A stretch of 64,000 bases of DNA from Dermacentor variabilis (taxonomy: Eukaryota > Arthropoda > Arachnida > Ixodida > Ixodidae): NCBI RefSeq assembly GCF_050947875.1, contig NC_134574.1, positions 155,460,051-155,524,050 of the forward strand, given 5' to 3'. The notes under the pieces were generated by a model. The model did no database searches and was not told the DNA's origin. It saw nothing but the letters and a program-made list of their open reading frames with translations. This document shows positions 53,251 through 62,725 of the stretch, in pieces; position 1 is the first letter of the stretch; each line of letters opens with the position of its first letter. Both the position numbers and the translations under genes were made by a program.

Positions 53251-54875
53251 AAACTGGAAGAATAATATTCACCAACGATTACGATACTCCCTAATGCGAT
53301 ATTTGAGCGCAGCTCCTTATGTGTTTCATTTCGCAATATATTGAGGCTAAAGATTTGAGAGAGACATGTAGCAGAGTCAGCAATCATCGAAAATCTGATC
53401 AGCAGGTCAAGCGTGTCTGCATTTATACATGACTCGTCAAAGGTTCTAGTGTAATCACTGATGTCACTTGGCTTCCAGAAAGGACTACAAAATTCGCATA
53501 GCGCATGCAATCAGATTAAAAACAATCATAAGCCATGACAGTTGAAGTGTGCACAAATGAGACCAAACAAGCACGAGCAAGAGCTGACGCAAGGAGACCA
53601 TATACTAGTAGGCATCAGGCTGTTGGGCGAGTCCGCATGAAACCAGTTTTCCACGCGTATGTCACTGAAGGGGCCGCTTTCACTGGTCTCCACCGTGCGT
53701 GCCTCGTGTCTTTCACCTTCCGCTCCATATTTTCTCTTTCATCTTTTGCTGTTGTGCTCGTTCGCTCAGGTATGCCACTGCCGCCGCAGGAATGGGCCAT
53801 TAAAAGTTCCTCAGCATTATGGCCTCCGAGATTATGTGGCTGCTTGATTCGCGCTGTAAAATGTCGCAAGGTGATTTGCTGGGACTAGGTGCTATGTAAA
53901 AGCTTCTAAGAAAATTAGATGGATTGCCAGCCCTGCAGCTTTGCCAAGGTTGCTTCCAATGTATATGCGTACCATATGTAACCAACTTAGGCAAAGTGAA
54001 ATTTCGTTGCCCTTTAACAGGACACTAAAGTGAAGTGCCAAGTTAGTTGATAATGATAATGTGTTCTTTCAAAGCCCCATTTTCGTTAATTTCACAGTAG
54101 GACATTATTTTACTATAATGGAACATAAAAGTCCAAGCTTCAGTTTCTTTAATTTCGCACTGAAACCACAGCAGCAGTATCTGTGTATTTCACATGTCAA
54201 TGTATTTTCTTGTACGTATGCCATTGTGACTCATTAGAAGTTCTTATACCTTGCTAAGTTCAATCTTTTGCTCTTTTAGAATACATTGTAATCCATCTTG
54301 GAGACCCCTTCCGACTAGGCACCTAATGGTTTCTTTTTCTGTTTGTGACATGGTCTTCTCACGCCCCTGTTGAGGCTTACCCCATGCGACCTACTTAAAA
54401 AAAATAGATTAGTATGGGGTTTTTCATGCCAAAACCACTTTATGATTATGAAGCACGACCTAGTGGAGGACTCTGGAAATTTCAACCACTTGGGGATCTT
54501 TAAGATGCACCTAAATCTAAGTACACAGGTGTTTTCGCATTTTGCCCCCATCGAAATGCGGCTGCCATGGCCGGGATTTGATCCCGCGACCTCATACTCA
54601 GCAGCCCAACACCATAGCCACTGAACAACCATGGCAGGTGACCTATTTTTTTAATTTCCGCTCTTGCCAATGGTCTTTCCTGTCTATGCGAACTTAGTGC
54701 AAAATTTAGCAAAGCTGTTAATTGAGTCTCCTGGTTTCAGAGCAACATCTGGGAACTGTCGGACGGTGAAAGAAGCCAGAGCGAAGCAGACGAGAACTCT
54801 GGTGTAGAAGATGGAGAAGCTGGTTCTGAGCAAGAAAGTAGCCAAGACGAAGATGATGGTTCGGACATTGCATGA
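24899..54875 (+). CDS. WDR43: WD repeat-containing protein 43 homologue (UTP5, small-subunit processome)
   Basis: Nucleolar component of the t-UTP/UTP-A complex that promotes pre-rRNA transcription and 18S processing. Seventeen exons: 24899-25084, 25464-25607, 26251-26372, 27760-27877, 28902-29023, 30321(?)-30477, 30561-30625, 31951-32125, 34900-35028, 35918-36022, 40865-40987, 43140-43258, 44483-44546, 45266-45379, 51990-52050, 52875-52933, 54741-54875. All but the start of exon 6 have clear AG/GT borders and matching phases; joined length is 1998 nt, 665 residues, against about 677 in human. Residues 1-360 form the WD40 propeller ([28 protein letters not shown]), about 440-580 the Utp12 helical domain, 600-665 an acidic tail. 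Introns are crowded with transposons. Start chosen for context and fit to the family N-terminus. Confidence 0.92.
26506..27190 (+). mobile_element. CR1/Jockey-like non-LTR fragment, RT C-terminal region
   Basis: In the intron after WDR43 exon 3. One frame begins [18 protein letters not shown], and a second continues SALRDPFTES-type residues, [40 protein letters not shown] and [11 protein letters not shown]. These are the usual C-terminal blocks of tick CR1-like reverse transcriptases. Ends with AATAAATA near 27178. Frameshifted, 5'-truncated. Confidence 0.8.
27191..31950 (+). other. WDR43: WDR43 introns 3-7, no further genes
   Basis: Between the exons I see no independent gene. The open frame 28458-29027 is intron sequence read into exon 5 in the same frame. 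A stretch near 28560-28620 has a Cys/His pattern that might be the end of another retroelement, but it is too weak to call. Confidence 0.5.
32781..34529. mobile_element. Pogo/Tigger-like element without transposase
   Basis: Left end CAGTCGAATCTCATTAATTT, right end (reversed) CAGTCAAATCTCGATAATTT, flanked by TA (32779-32780, 34530-34531). 1749 bp in the intron between WDR43 exons 8 and 9. I see no transposase remnant; it may be a non-autonomous derivative with later insertions. A stretch near 33090-33130 resembles, inverted, one near 53565-53605. Confidence 0.65.
34900..36022 (+). CDS. WDR43: WDR43 exons 9-10, linker after the propeller
   Basis: Exon 9 (34900-35028) reads [20 protein letters not shown] onward and is the least conserved part; it is accepted because both borders are consensus and both phases are 0. 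Exon 10 (35918-36022) reads [20 protein letters not shown] then [15 protein letters not shown], matching the Pro/Lys-rich linker found here in vertebrate WDR43. Confidence 0.7.
35390..35600. mobile_element. Fragments of Tigger-type termini
   Basis: CCAACCCACTTATAACGATA and TACAGTTGAACCCACTTATA recall the ends of pogo/Tigger elements. No complete element can be drawn. Confidence 0.3.
36168..37830 (+). mobile_element. Tigger/pogo DNA transposon with degenerate transposase
   Basis: Left end TAGTCGAAACCCGCAATAGC, right end (reversed) CAGTCAAAACTTGCAACAAC, flanked by TA (36166-36167, 37831-37832). Inside, [20 protein letters not shown] and [14 protein letters not shown] (about 36860-36970) are the CENP-B-type helix-turn-helix at the transposase N-terminus; [20 protein letters not shown] and [14 protein letters not shown] (37090-37230) are near the C-terminal catalytic part. 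The middle of the catalytic DDE domain is missing and stops interrupt the frame, so it is inactive. In WDR43 intron 10. Confidence 0.88.
38500..38810 (+). pseudogene. Mariner transposase N-terminal fragment
   Basis: [15 protein letters not shown] in one frame and [44 protein letters not shown] in the next correspond to the paired helix-turn-helix region and the WHxxF-type linker of mariner transposases (usually ...RTQ-F-W-RF--G-----D--R-GRPS). A frameshift separates the halves and no catalytic domain follows. Confidence 0.8.
39015..40028. mobile_element. TTAA-flanked inverted-repeat element (AGGGACACTAAAGG ends)
   Basis: The first 18 bp AGGGACACTAAAGGTTAC are identical at both ends (reversed), and similarity continues weakly inward. 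TTAA flanks both sides (39011-39014, 40029-40032). 1014 bp, in WDR43 intron 10. It carries one open stretch without similarity that I know (see next entry). Confidence 0.88.
39374..39757 (+). CDS. Hypothetical ORF inside the TTAA element, 127 codons
   Basis: From the ATG at 39374 the frame reads [40 protein letters not shown] and ends after [17 protein letters not shown]. The open frame extends upstream to about 39248 without another ATG. Composition is that of an ordinary soluble protein and the stretch is GC-richer than its flanks. No domain recognised; it could be a captured gene piece or chance. Function unknown. Confidence 0.25.
   Translation: MTQTSTLINDRLARDAGLNFSYLSTDERDLLLRARAAGVVAYYDGGLDTGSPERESNEGFPRHHKDVALSLLVRKFRQPAEPAQHDAITKLLKLQRVRGAESSENETFRPPILLKGNVKMLFFLRIE
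40399..40447. repeat. CTTT-rich microsatellite
   Basis: Pyrimidine tract of CTTT and TTTC units ending in poly-T, in WDR43 intron 10. Confidence 0.9.
40865..45379 (+). CDS. WDR43: WDR43 exons 11-14, Utp12 domain
   Basis: [10 protein letters not shown] and [18 protein letters not shown] (exon 11), [20 protein letters not shown] and [12 protein letters not shown] (exon 12), [20 protein letters not shown] (exon 13), [20 protein letters not shown] and [11 protein letters not shown] (exon 14). These align by eye with human EERLGAM, LLTQGLES, TVLRMPL, LLQELTKRL and VQWLKCVLTVHASYL, the helical Dip2/Utp12 region that mediates UTP-A assembly. Exon 13 is only 64 bp. Confidence 0.92.
44626..44823 (+). 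mobile_element. Ruka-type SINE, diverged
   Basis: tRNA-like head AGCCCAGTGGCTATGGCGTT and GTGCTGCTAA, B-box GGTTCATTCC, then GCACGTTAAAGAACCCCAGA. The 3' third is shortened. In the intron after WDR43 exon 13. Confidence 0.8.
45380..47850 (+). other. WDR43: WDR43 intron 14, first part; decayed repeat termini
   Basis: No gene. A possible pogo-like end (CAGTGAAACCTCAATAATGC near 45999) and a TTTAGTGTCCCTTTGAAAAG block at 47210 recall the inverted-repeat families of this window, but no full element can be bounded. Confidence 0.35.
47860..49620 (+). mobile_element. Degenerate CR1-like non-LTR retrotransposon, reverse transcriptase region
   Basis: Frames carry [20 protein letters not shown], then [60 protein letters not shown] and [14 protein letters not shown], the early motifs of the RT domain (AFDSV includes the first catalytic Asp). 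A G(V/T)PQGSI block (around 48715) and an ADDAN block (48807) follow in other frames, the latter marking the catalytic centre. Many stops. In WDR43 intron 14. Confidence 0.85.
49621..51989 (+). other. WDR43: WDR43 intron 14, last part; no gene recognised
   Basis: AT-rich with small open frames that resemble nothing known to me. A TTAAAGGGGCCTTGGCAGC sequence at 50743 looks like one end of a TTAA-type element, but I could not find its partner. Confidence 0.4.
50282..50310. repeat. (GT)n microsatellite
   Basis: About 14 GT units followed by poly-T. Confidence 0.95.
51990..54875 (+). CDS. WDR43: WDR43 exons 15-17, acidic C-terminal tail
   Basis: Exon 15 (61 bp) ends in phase 1, exon 16 reads [20 protein letters not shown], exon 17 reads [20 protein letters not shown] and ends with DEDDGSDIA and TGA at 54873-54875. 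The Ser/Asp/Glu-rich tail is typical of the family and of nucleolar proteins with CK2-type sites. A 6.6-kb intron precedes exon 15. Confidence 0.88.
53034..54013. mobile_element. TTAA-flanked inverted-repeat element (AGGGCAA ends), contains (AT)n
   Basis: Left end AGGGCAAGTGCAATAAAATT, right end (reversed) AGGGCAACGAAATTTCACTT; TTAA flanks at 53030-53033 and 54014-54017. 980 bp, with an AT microsatellite at about 53169-53247. Terminal match is perfect for seven bases and then gapped, so this call is weaker than the other two TTAA elements. In the last WDR43 intron. Confidence 0.6.
54018..54310 (+). mobile_element. Partial member of the GACACTAA inverted-repeat family
   Basis: Starts CAGGACACTAAAGTGAAGTG and shares blocks with 61832-62725 (TTCTTTCAAAGCCCCATTTT against TCTTTCAAAACGCCATTTT; TTTTAGAATACATTGTAATC). 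The far inverted terminus is absent. Confidence 0.6.
54404..54636 (-). mobile_element. Ruka-type SINE, reverse orientation
   Basis: On the - strand: CATAGCCACT-complement head, GGGATCAAATCCCGG-like B box, CGCATTTCGATGGGGGCAAA, GTACTTAGATTTAGGTGCA tail blocks. In the last intron of WDR43, immediately upstream of exon 17. Confidence 0.88.
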
Positions 54876-55174
54876 CAGCAGCATATGTACCATGTACAGA
54901 TCAAAGACGTCTTGTAAAAAATATGCAACACTCATTGCACCAATTAAAGAAAAGCAGCCATGCATTGGTTGTTTGTGTGTCCTGTTTTCTGTTTGTAAAG
55001 GGACAATGCACATTTGACCTTTTACCTCAAAGGACAAGTTATGCTGACCTTGTTGCAGAACTGGCCATTATTAAGGTCCTGCCTACTTTAAGCGGGAGGT
55101 TGCTTCAGCGAGTTCACTGGAGAAATCTAAATTTCGCTAACCTGTTATTTCAGATATAATGCAACTACAATTGT

Positions 55175-56080
55175 ACTATACTCTTAAAAAATTTTGCACT
55201 CTTTGGGGCATGACATGGCATTCTCGATAGGAAAGTAGCCAGCGCAGCGTTTTCAAAAAAGGAAAGGCAGGCAAGGCAGATTACTATTATCGTTGTGGGA
55301 CAGATATACAGCCCAAAGGGTGCAGCTGTTTGAAGTGTACACACTTAAAAAAAATTGCGCCCTTTGGTGCTTATCTTGTCCCACAATGGTAATCGTTGTC
55401 TGTCTTGCCCGCATTTCCTTTCTTTAAAGCTGCGAGCCCGGTACTTCCCAGTCACGAACGGCTTGCGCGTTATCAGCTTGACAGCATTCCCGATAGGAAA
55501 GTAGCGATAGCCGAGTTTTCAAGAGAGGAAACGAAAGCAAGGCAGATTACCATTATAATCTGCCTTGCTTGCGTTTCCTCTTGGAAATTCGGCGCTGGCT
55601 ACTTTCCTGTCGGGAATGCTGTGTCAAGCTGATAGCGCGCAAGCCAGGCTCGCAGCGACATAGAGTTTCTCACTATAACGTAATGTAGTGAGAAACTCTA
55701 TGCGCAGCGATAAAAAAAAATGCGTGCAAGACAGATGACGATTATTGTTCTGGGGCAAAATACCACCCAAAGAGTGTATATGATTTTTAGAGAACACTCT
55801 AAGTTAAACAGTTTACACCCTTTGGAGTGCCCCTTCTGCCAGACAACGATAATCGTCATCTGCCTTCATACGTTTCTTAACGCTGCGAGCTCGGTACTTT
55901 CCAGTAACGAACGGCACGCGCGTTATCAGCATGATAGATCAAGCTGATAACGCGCGTGCCGTTCGTTACTGGAAAGTACCGGGCTCGCAGCGTTAAAGAA
56001 AGGAAACGCATCAAGGCAGATGACGATTACCTTTGTGTGGCAGAAGGGGCATTCCAAACGGTGTAAACTTGGGAGTGTAT
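55175..56080. mobile_element. Cluster of three palindromic MITE units (copies 6-8)
   Basis: 55186-55345 is a half unit. 55347-55800 is a fused unit with inner palindromes, including a hairpin of CATAGAGTTTCTCACTATA and its complement (55659-55702). 55790-56080 is a full unit with about 125-bp arms around 55935 (CGAACGGCACGCGCGTTATC mirrored by GATAACGCGCGTGCCGTTCG). The last one is the uninterrupted sister that reveals the solo-LTR insertion at 12682. Confidence 0.85.
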
Positions 56081-56216
56081 TACGATATGTTCTTACCTTT
56101 TGTCTTCTGTAAATTTGGTGCTTTGGAGCACTGATCTCATTTTAATTTGAGAACTTGTTGATGACCTTGGTGACCTTGGTGATTGGTTAACTAATATAAG
56201 CTTTCAAAGATTACTG

Positions 56217-56431
56217 CACTATGGTGTTGGGCTGCTGAGCACGAGGTCGCGGGATCGAATCCCGGCCACGGCGGCCGCATTTCGATGGGGGCGAAATGCG
56301 AAAACACCCGTGTGCTTAGATTTAGGTGCACGTTAAAGAACCCCAGGTGGTCAAAATTTCCGGAGTCCTCCACTACGGCGTGCCTCATAATCAGAAAGTG
56401 GTTTTGGCACGTAAAACCCCAAATATTATTA
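56217..56431 (+). mobile_element. Ruka SINE, near full length
   Basis: Head ATGGTGTTGGGCTGCTGAGC, B box GGGATCGAATCCCGG, core and tail as in the copy at 6995, to which it is almost identical. Flanks AAAGATTACTGCA and AAAGATTATTGCA form a likely 13-bp duplication with one change. Confidence 0.92.
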
Positions 56432-56859
56432 AAGATTATTGCAGGCACCAAAAGCGTTTTCACGACCCTAAAAAATATCAAAAGAAGAAAAAAATAATTC
56501 GTACTTACCTTTTATTTAGCATTCAAATTTAAGTTGGCATGCTTATTTTGCTATAGCTTGTCAAGAAAGAAAAAGCCCTGGGATGTGCACATTGCACTTT
56601 GTGAGTAGCATGAGCGAATCTCAAAGGTCATTTTTTGCCGCCCAGCAAACACCGGAAGCGACTTGGTGACGTTGAAGGTGCCATCATTTGAACATGCAAG
56701 AGCAACGGTGAGAAAAGTTTGGTTTGGTTGTTTTTGTACCAGAAGTTCATTAAATAAAGGCCACTTGTCTTTTTTCTTCTCTGCAGAACCAATGCGATCT
56801 TGCTGCAAAAATTTTTCTACGATGTACAGGGAAAAACGCTCCCCGTAGTTCGACGGACG

Positions 56860-57950
56860 GCCGCTCCTACTGCTACGGGCGTACGAGACATAATGTTTTG
56901 TTTGTTTTTATGTTATGACTTGCTTGGGCGCTCGTCCGCTCGGCTCTACGCGGAGCCGTGACGTCACGTGTAAAACAAAACAAAATAGAGGAGCTATTTC
57001 CTGTGTGCGATCATTTCTCGCAGTAGTCTTTGGTTGATTGTGTGTATTTAGTATTGTTTGCCGTTTCGTGGTTTGTGAGAAGCACATCAGTTTTGCTAAC
57101 GTGAGTACACAGCCTTTTAGGCTTTGCGTTCGTGAACTAGCGCATTGACTAGCGTTTCTGTTTTAACCACTCATTCTGCTCACGAAACAAAAGTACCATT
57201 TAAAGGAGGAAAGTGAAACTGTTTTGAGTGTACTCGGCCTTTTTTTAGGAGAGTTACAAACAGTTACAAAGTTTTACCTCCACTGACCATATGACCAAAG
57301 TGGTGTACTCTTTACCGCGCATATGACCCAGTTTTGCGGTTGCTCGCGGATAATACGATCACGTTGCGCTATCGATCTTCGCTTCAGGAAGCGTAGGTCG
57401 CGGAGTAGGTAGGGCTCGACGAAGCGAGATTGCGCATGTTTCCACGCTTCTTATCGTATGACAGCCCCGACCGCACAAATCCGCTTGCTGACGTGAGGAT
57501 TGCAAGGCGGCGCTTTATTTCGTGTTATCTCGAATTTCGCCCACTGTCGTCTGTGGAGCTGGCGCCCGCTAAGCCTTGTTACGCGTATGTTTGGTTTTGC
57601 TTATTTTGTTTCCTGCTGTCGTGAATGGAAGGCGCTGCGACACGTTCGGACAGAACGCTTCCGAAGCGAGTTGTTCCTGGCTAGCCTTTTGTTCTCGCAT
57701 CATAAGCTTAGCAGACGCCTACGGTGGACTCGATCGAATCGCTTGCGGTGTGTCGGTGGCTCGCGTCGCCGACGATCTTTTACGTGATCGACCAGAGTAC
57801 TATGTATACGTATACGCGCAGCTTCGTTATCTGGTGCTGTGCTGATAGCTGGCATGTCCGACCTGTCGTACCGTTTCAGATGACGCAGCTTAGGCGTGTT
57901 TGCAACGGGGACCTCTGACTAGCAGCGATGTCCGTTTAGTCGAGAGCAAA
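56860..57950 (+). promoter_or_regulatory. Probable promoter and 5' leader of the SOCS gene
   Basis: A CpG-richer stretch with a TGACGTCACGTG element (CRE palindrome 56959-56966 overlapping E-box 56965-56970). GCTAAC|gtgagt at 57100/57101 is a possible donor of a non-coding first exon; TTTCAG at 57879 is a candidate acceptor. The leader just before the start codon holds three short upstream ORFs: 57854-57883, 57880-57918 and 57928-57939. The transcription start is not visible. Confidence 0.4.
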
Positions 57951-59318
57951 ATGTCCAGCTCGGACACCGACCCAACGGACCGCTCTCCGGAAGCTGAGTC
58001 CAGCCAAGGTGATGCCGAAGGCTCGACCTCGGCTGCGACGCAAACAGAGGAGAAAACACCGGGCGTGCGCCAGAAGCTGCGGACCCTGACATTTGGCCGT
58101 CGCCGCAAGAACGCATCCGGCCCGTCGTCCTCAGCGGGCCCATCTAAGGAACAGCCGTCCCGCGAATGCAAGCCGAGGAAAGGCGGCAGCAGCTGGGGTT
58201 TCAAGCTTGGATGCAGATCGCGCCGCACGTCGTCGGCAGCGGATCCCGTTGCGAGTGATCACCCTACGGGCTGCCCGATATGCATATGCACCGGTTACCG
58301 TCGCACCGAGGAGCGCAGCGTCGACCCCGATGCCAGCGTGAGGGTCACACCGCCGCGCAGTCACGGCAAGTTCGCCTGCGGCTCGGACGGCAAGTATCGG
58401 GGCGACGAGTACCAGGTGGACGACTGGGACGAGCGAGCTCGCAAGGAGCGAGCCCGCGAGATCGAAGAAGGCGTCGACCCGCCTCCGGGATTCCGTAGCG
58501 ACGGGCGGCCGTCAACGTCCTCCTCCTCTTCCTCCGAAGAACAGCCGAGGGCTCAAGTGCCTTCGCCCCAACCTCTGCAGCCGCAGCTTCCGGAGCTCGC
58601 GCTCGCGCTGCGCAACCAGCTGAGCTTTTCCAGCGGTCCCGAGAGCCTGTCCGTGCCGTGGGAGGTTCTGAGCCAGATATGGGACGTGGCCCCTCAAGTG
58701 CACACCCAGGTGGACTACATGCACTGCCTGGTGCCCGACCTGCTGGGTATCACCTCGTGCGGCTTCTACTGGGGCAAGATGGACCGGTACGAGGCCGAAC
58801 GGCTTCTCGAGAACAAGCCCGAGGGCACGTTCCTGCTCAGGGACTCCGCGCAGGAGGAGTACCTCTTCTCGGTGAGCTTTCGGCGGTACGGCCGCTCGCT
58901 GCACGCGCGCGTCGAGCAGTGGAACCACAGGTTCAGTTTTGACTCTCACGACCCGGGGGTGTTCTCGTCGCGCACCGTGTGTGGCCTGGTGGAGCACTAC
59001 AAGGATCCGTCGTGCTGCATGTACTTTGAGCCCATGCTCACCCGTCCTCTGCACCGAACTTTCGTGTTCCCGCTGCAGCACCTGGCCCGTGCGGTCATCT
59101 GCTCGTGCATCGCCTACGACGGTGCCGCCAAACTGCCACTGCCCCGGAGCCTCAAAAGCTACCTGCGGGAGTACCACTACAAGCAGAGGGTCCGAGTGCG
59201 CCAGATCGAGGACGGCGGCACCACAGTGCAGGACTTTGGGCCGGGCACTAGCCGGGGATACGGGCTACTCGGTGCCTCCACCCTCAATGGCTGCCACATA
59301 GGCCCAGACATTGGTTGA
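57951..59318 (+). CDS. Suppressor of cytokine signalling, SOCS4/SOCS5 type
   Basis: Cytoplasmic adaptor that binds phosphotyrosines through SH2 and recruits Elongin B/C and Cullin-5 through its SOCS box to ubiquitinate receptors or JAK-pathway proteins. One uninterrupted exon of 455 codons; ATG at 57951 starts [20 protein letters not shown]. Residues 1-240 are Ser/Arg/Pro-rich and low-complexity in part (Ser run 58520). [20 protein letters not shown] before the SH2 is the SOCS4/5 signature. SH2 about 271-370 ([20 protein letters not shown] with the phosphate-binding Arg at about 297, [19 protein letters not shown]). SOCS box about 374-413 ([35 protein letters not shown]). A roughly 40-residue Gly/Thr-rich tail follows. 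Closest to vertebrate SOCS5 and Drosophila Socs36E. GC-rich third positions. Confidence 0.95.
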   Translation: MSSSDTDPTDRSPEAESSQGDAEGSTSAATQTEEKTPGVRQKLRTLTFGRRRKNASGPSSSAGPSKEQPSRECKPRKGGSSWGFKLGCRSRRTSSAADPVASDHPTGCPICICTGYRRTEERSVDPDASVRVTPPRSHGKFACGSDGKYRGDEYQVDDWDERARKERAREIEEGVDPPPGFRSDGRPSTSSSSSSEEQPRAQVPSPQPLQPQLPELALALRNQLSFSSGPESLSVPWEVLSQIWDVAPQVHTQVDYMHCLVPDLLGITSCGFYWGKMDRYEAERLLENKPEGTFLLRDSAQEEYLFSVSFRRYGRSLHARVEQWNHRFSFDSHDPGVFSSRTVCGLVEHYKDPSCCMYFEPMLTRPLHRTFVFPLQHLARAVICSCIAYDGAAKLPLPRSLKSYLREYHYKQRVRVRQIEDGGTTVQDFGPGTSRGYGLLGASTLNGCHIGPDIG

Positions 59319-61831
59319 CGTGGGTCATCGCATACGATTTTGTTCAGCTGCTCCTCTGAATTTGAAGGCGCAGATGATGTCGTACTAGTTGGGTTCAGCC
59401 AGTCACTGTTACAGGTGGCCATTGCTTCATTGATACAACAAATGTTGCTGAGAAGGCGAGCGTTTACCTCGCATGACAAGACTGCTTGTTTTCAAGATCT
59501 GTTACCATGCAACAGCTCATCCAAACCTTTTCGTGCCCTCGTGGTACTACTTTGGTGTACGAGCTATCGAACAATATTTTACATGTTCCACAGGTGCCTT
59601 GTCCACGGTTGCAGGTGCCAAGTTTATGCTTCAGAATAGCTAGGACAAAATGAAAAAGAAAAGAGAAAAAAATTAAATTTACTTCAACATATTGACATTT
59701 TAAAAAATTATATAAGAATTGTGCTGTGAAATTGTGTGCGAAGTATTTTAGAAAAGAAGAAAGCATGTGGAGGTTGATACGTTAAGTGACACTTTATTAT
59801 GTAACTGTGTCGAGGGTTCTCTTGTTGCCACCAATACAACCTAGCTGGCAAGCTTCTGGAATTCTTAGGCGCCTATCAGGTACACTGCAATTGACGTTAT
59901 GCCTGTAGCGTACTTACAGATGCCTCGCATATTATGCACCAAGCTTTTAAAGAAGAGTGATCATTTTATGTGAACAAATTCATGCACATATTAGGTGTGT
60001 TCATTTCCTGTGTTGCTTGCAGTGAGAGTGCAAAATGTTCCACCACTGATGGTGCAGTGCGTTTGTGTTGCACATTGGAGAACAAGCCCAATTATGTGCT
60101 GAGTGCTGAGGTGTAGGCTGTGTCGTCTGCTTGGTTGAATTGGTCAGTGGCCTGGAGTGTGTCATGCACTTCGGCTGCACCATCTCGCCAGTACGTTCAG
60201 ATGTTCCCTGCACTGCAGCAGCATCTCACCTGCACCGCAGCGCAATTGAGGGTTGAGGTGTGGCATACCATGAACACGTGCACATGGTGTAGTGGACCAA
60301 GCATGGATTGAACACACCTATTGTTCACAGTCCACTTGAGCATCTGCCAGTAGTATTTTTGTTGATGACAATCAGTTGTTTAATTATGTATAGTTATCCA
60401 ACTCATGAATTCGTATATTAAAGGTGTTCGTTATGAAGCTGCAGACAACTATAAGCAACACTGAATAGAGGTGTTTTCAGCAAGGTGCTAATTGCGTGCT
60501 TATGTTTTCCTACTGAAAGAAAAGAAGCCCATGAAAAATGTAGTGTGGCGACGATGGCTACGAGATGGCGCCAGAGTAGCTCGCGTCGTCTGAGAGGTCT
60601 GTCTGCTGCGGCTGCTGTGAATTGTGCCCATGCGCCGTCTCTTGCAATGTCCAGATTAGCGGGTCGCTCCACCCTTCACTCCGTTTGCAACATGCAACAC
60701 GAGGCAGGTTGCCCATGCCAGCCAATATATTGTGAAATGAAAAGATGCATAAAGGTGCGCTCAAACTTCTTATTAGGGAGTATTGTAATTGTCTGTGAAC
60801 CTTCACACTGTGGCAATGGCGTAGCTGGGGGATGACAAGTGGCTAGGTGTAGATCATCATCAATGTGACAGAATAGATGAATGGACGGAAGAGGAGGATG
60901 GGAATGGGCGAACCCGGTTTCAAACACTTAATTGCTCTCGCAGTGAAAAAAAAAAATGCTTATGGATGCTCAGCTAGACTGTGAACAAGACATATTGTAC
61001 TTTGTTCTGTTTGCATGAAATGATCAGTTTATTTTTTTTAAAGCTTGATGAGTAATAGTTGGGACACCATGTCGAATTTTGCGTGGAGGTGCATCATTTA
61101 ATTAAATTCATCATTTCCATTTTCTGAATTTGTCTTCGAGCGATAGTGCTGTTTGAGCTTCAGAAAATTTTTCAGACCAACAGAATTTGAATCTGTGAGG
61201 AACACACCATTCATACTTCTATTGGGCTTATGGTGGTAATTGTCCATTCGCCAAGCCACAGTTCATGGCGGCATTGCACTTATGAATTCATGTGCCGAAA
61301 ACATATCTTATGAACAAAGGGAAATCAGTAGCTTACATCTGCTAGTTACCCTCGAGTCCCTCATTATAAGCGAGGTCTTTTTCAATGCTGGTTATGTAAT
61401 GCACCTTGTGTGTTTAATGGTGCACATAAAAGAGCTGAGCAACAGAGTACTGTTAAGAATATATGCAAGAAGAAAAAAAAAAAAAAAAAAGGAACGTAGC
61501 TCCATGAGCTTGCTCATGCGTGTAGAGAGAAAATGTGCTTTGATTAATGTAAGTTTGGGTTGTGACCATCCTGATTGACTTTTTTTTTAATCTGTTGACA
61601 TGGTGTAGATTTCTTTCTAGCGAGGATGGTGTAATAGATGAAATATGTATTTTGCTTTGTTTCAAGCTTCACTTATCATTGGGGAGGATAGAAGCTCCAC
61701 TCAAGGCACTGATGTGCATAAGAGGAGGTAGCTAACGTGTCACTTTCTCTTGCTGCTGCATTTTACACTACATTTCATCTCGCACGACAAAGCTGGTTTC
61801 TGCCAGGCAAGCACACGAGTGCTTATCCACC

Positions 61832-62725
61832 CGGACACTAAAAAGAAAACAATCAGTTTCAACTGATAAAGAACTCTTTCAAAACGCCATTTTCATAATT
61901 TTTGCCATTGCAACTACTTTACAAGTAGAAAGAATGAACCAAACTTGCATTTTTTTTTTTGTGACGAAACTAGTGAAGCAGAACTATCGATAGTACAAAA
62001 ACTACTGATAGTACCATCCATAGTGCACTATTTATGTCGGAAATACTATTGAGCTCACTAACGCTTGTGTTATTGACTGTGCAGTATCCATAATCTACAC
62101 TTACACGACATACGACACATACACCATGCATCACAAACTTGGCAACATTTCTCTGTTCCCAGTTGCATGAAAAAGGTCACTGGTGTTCAGCTATTGCAAA
62201 ATTTCTGGTAATATCTCTAGCCAATTGCAAAACGATCAATCGCACTTTCACTAGTGCACTATAGCAATACTTTCTATAGTACTGTCAGTAGTTTCATAGT
62301 GAAATATTTTAGTACTATATGGTGCTATTGATAGTCCATTTACCGATAGTTTTGCATCACTAGCCGAAACCCCAGCATCGGTACATCAGTGTGCCATCAT
62401 GGATTTCTAAGTGTCTTTTTTTTTTTCCTTCTTCATATCTGGGCTGTTGCAGTGCTGTTAAAGTTCTCAAAACTTGCAAAACTAAGTCTTTGGTTCTTTT
62501 AGAATACAGTGTAGTCCATCTTTACCTGTGAACAATTGACTGGTTCAGATCGATGGCATCATGGCGAGTTGGTACGGGAACTTCGAAGCAACGTCACCGC
62601 CCGTCTTGTTTTTGCGTTTATTCTGGTTTATCGGGTGTCCTCTCACGGTAACAGTGGCTTCTGTAACATTACAGAAGTGCAATATACATTAATACAGCTC
62701 AACATATTTTTCTCGTTAGTGTCCG
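61832..62725. mobile_element. Inverted-repeat element with CGGACACTAA ends
   Basis: Left CGGACACTAAAAAGAAAACA, right (reversed) CGGACACTAACGAGAAAAAT. 894 bp, no coding capacity. Flanking duplicates are unclear. Internal blocks match the fragments at 54018-54310 and 5600-5870, so this is the most complete member of the family here. Confidence 0.7.

Noticed and set aside
57900..57950. SOCS coding region starting at TTG 57900
   Set aside because: A non-ATG start is not needed. ATG at 57951 is in frame, in a fair context and gives the expected acidic/Ser-rich N-terminus.
58512..59177. 221-codon frame on the - strand of the SOCS gene
   Set aside because: Shadow of a GC-rich coding exon on the opposite strand.
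60535..60700. GC-rich block with ATGGCTACGAGATGGCGCC as a coding exon
   Set aside because: No splice-supported frame and no similarity recognised; looks like a dispersed repeat in the probable SOCS 3' UTR.
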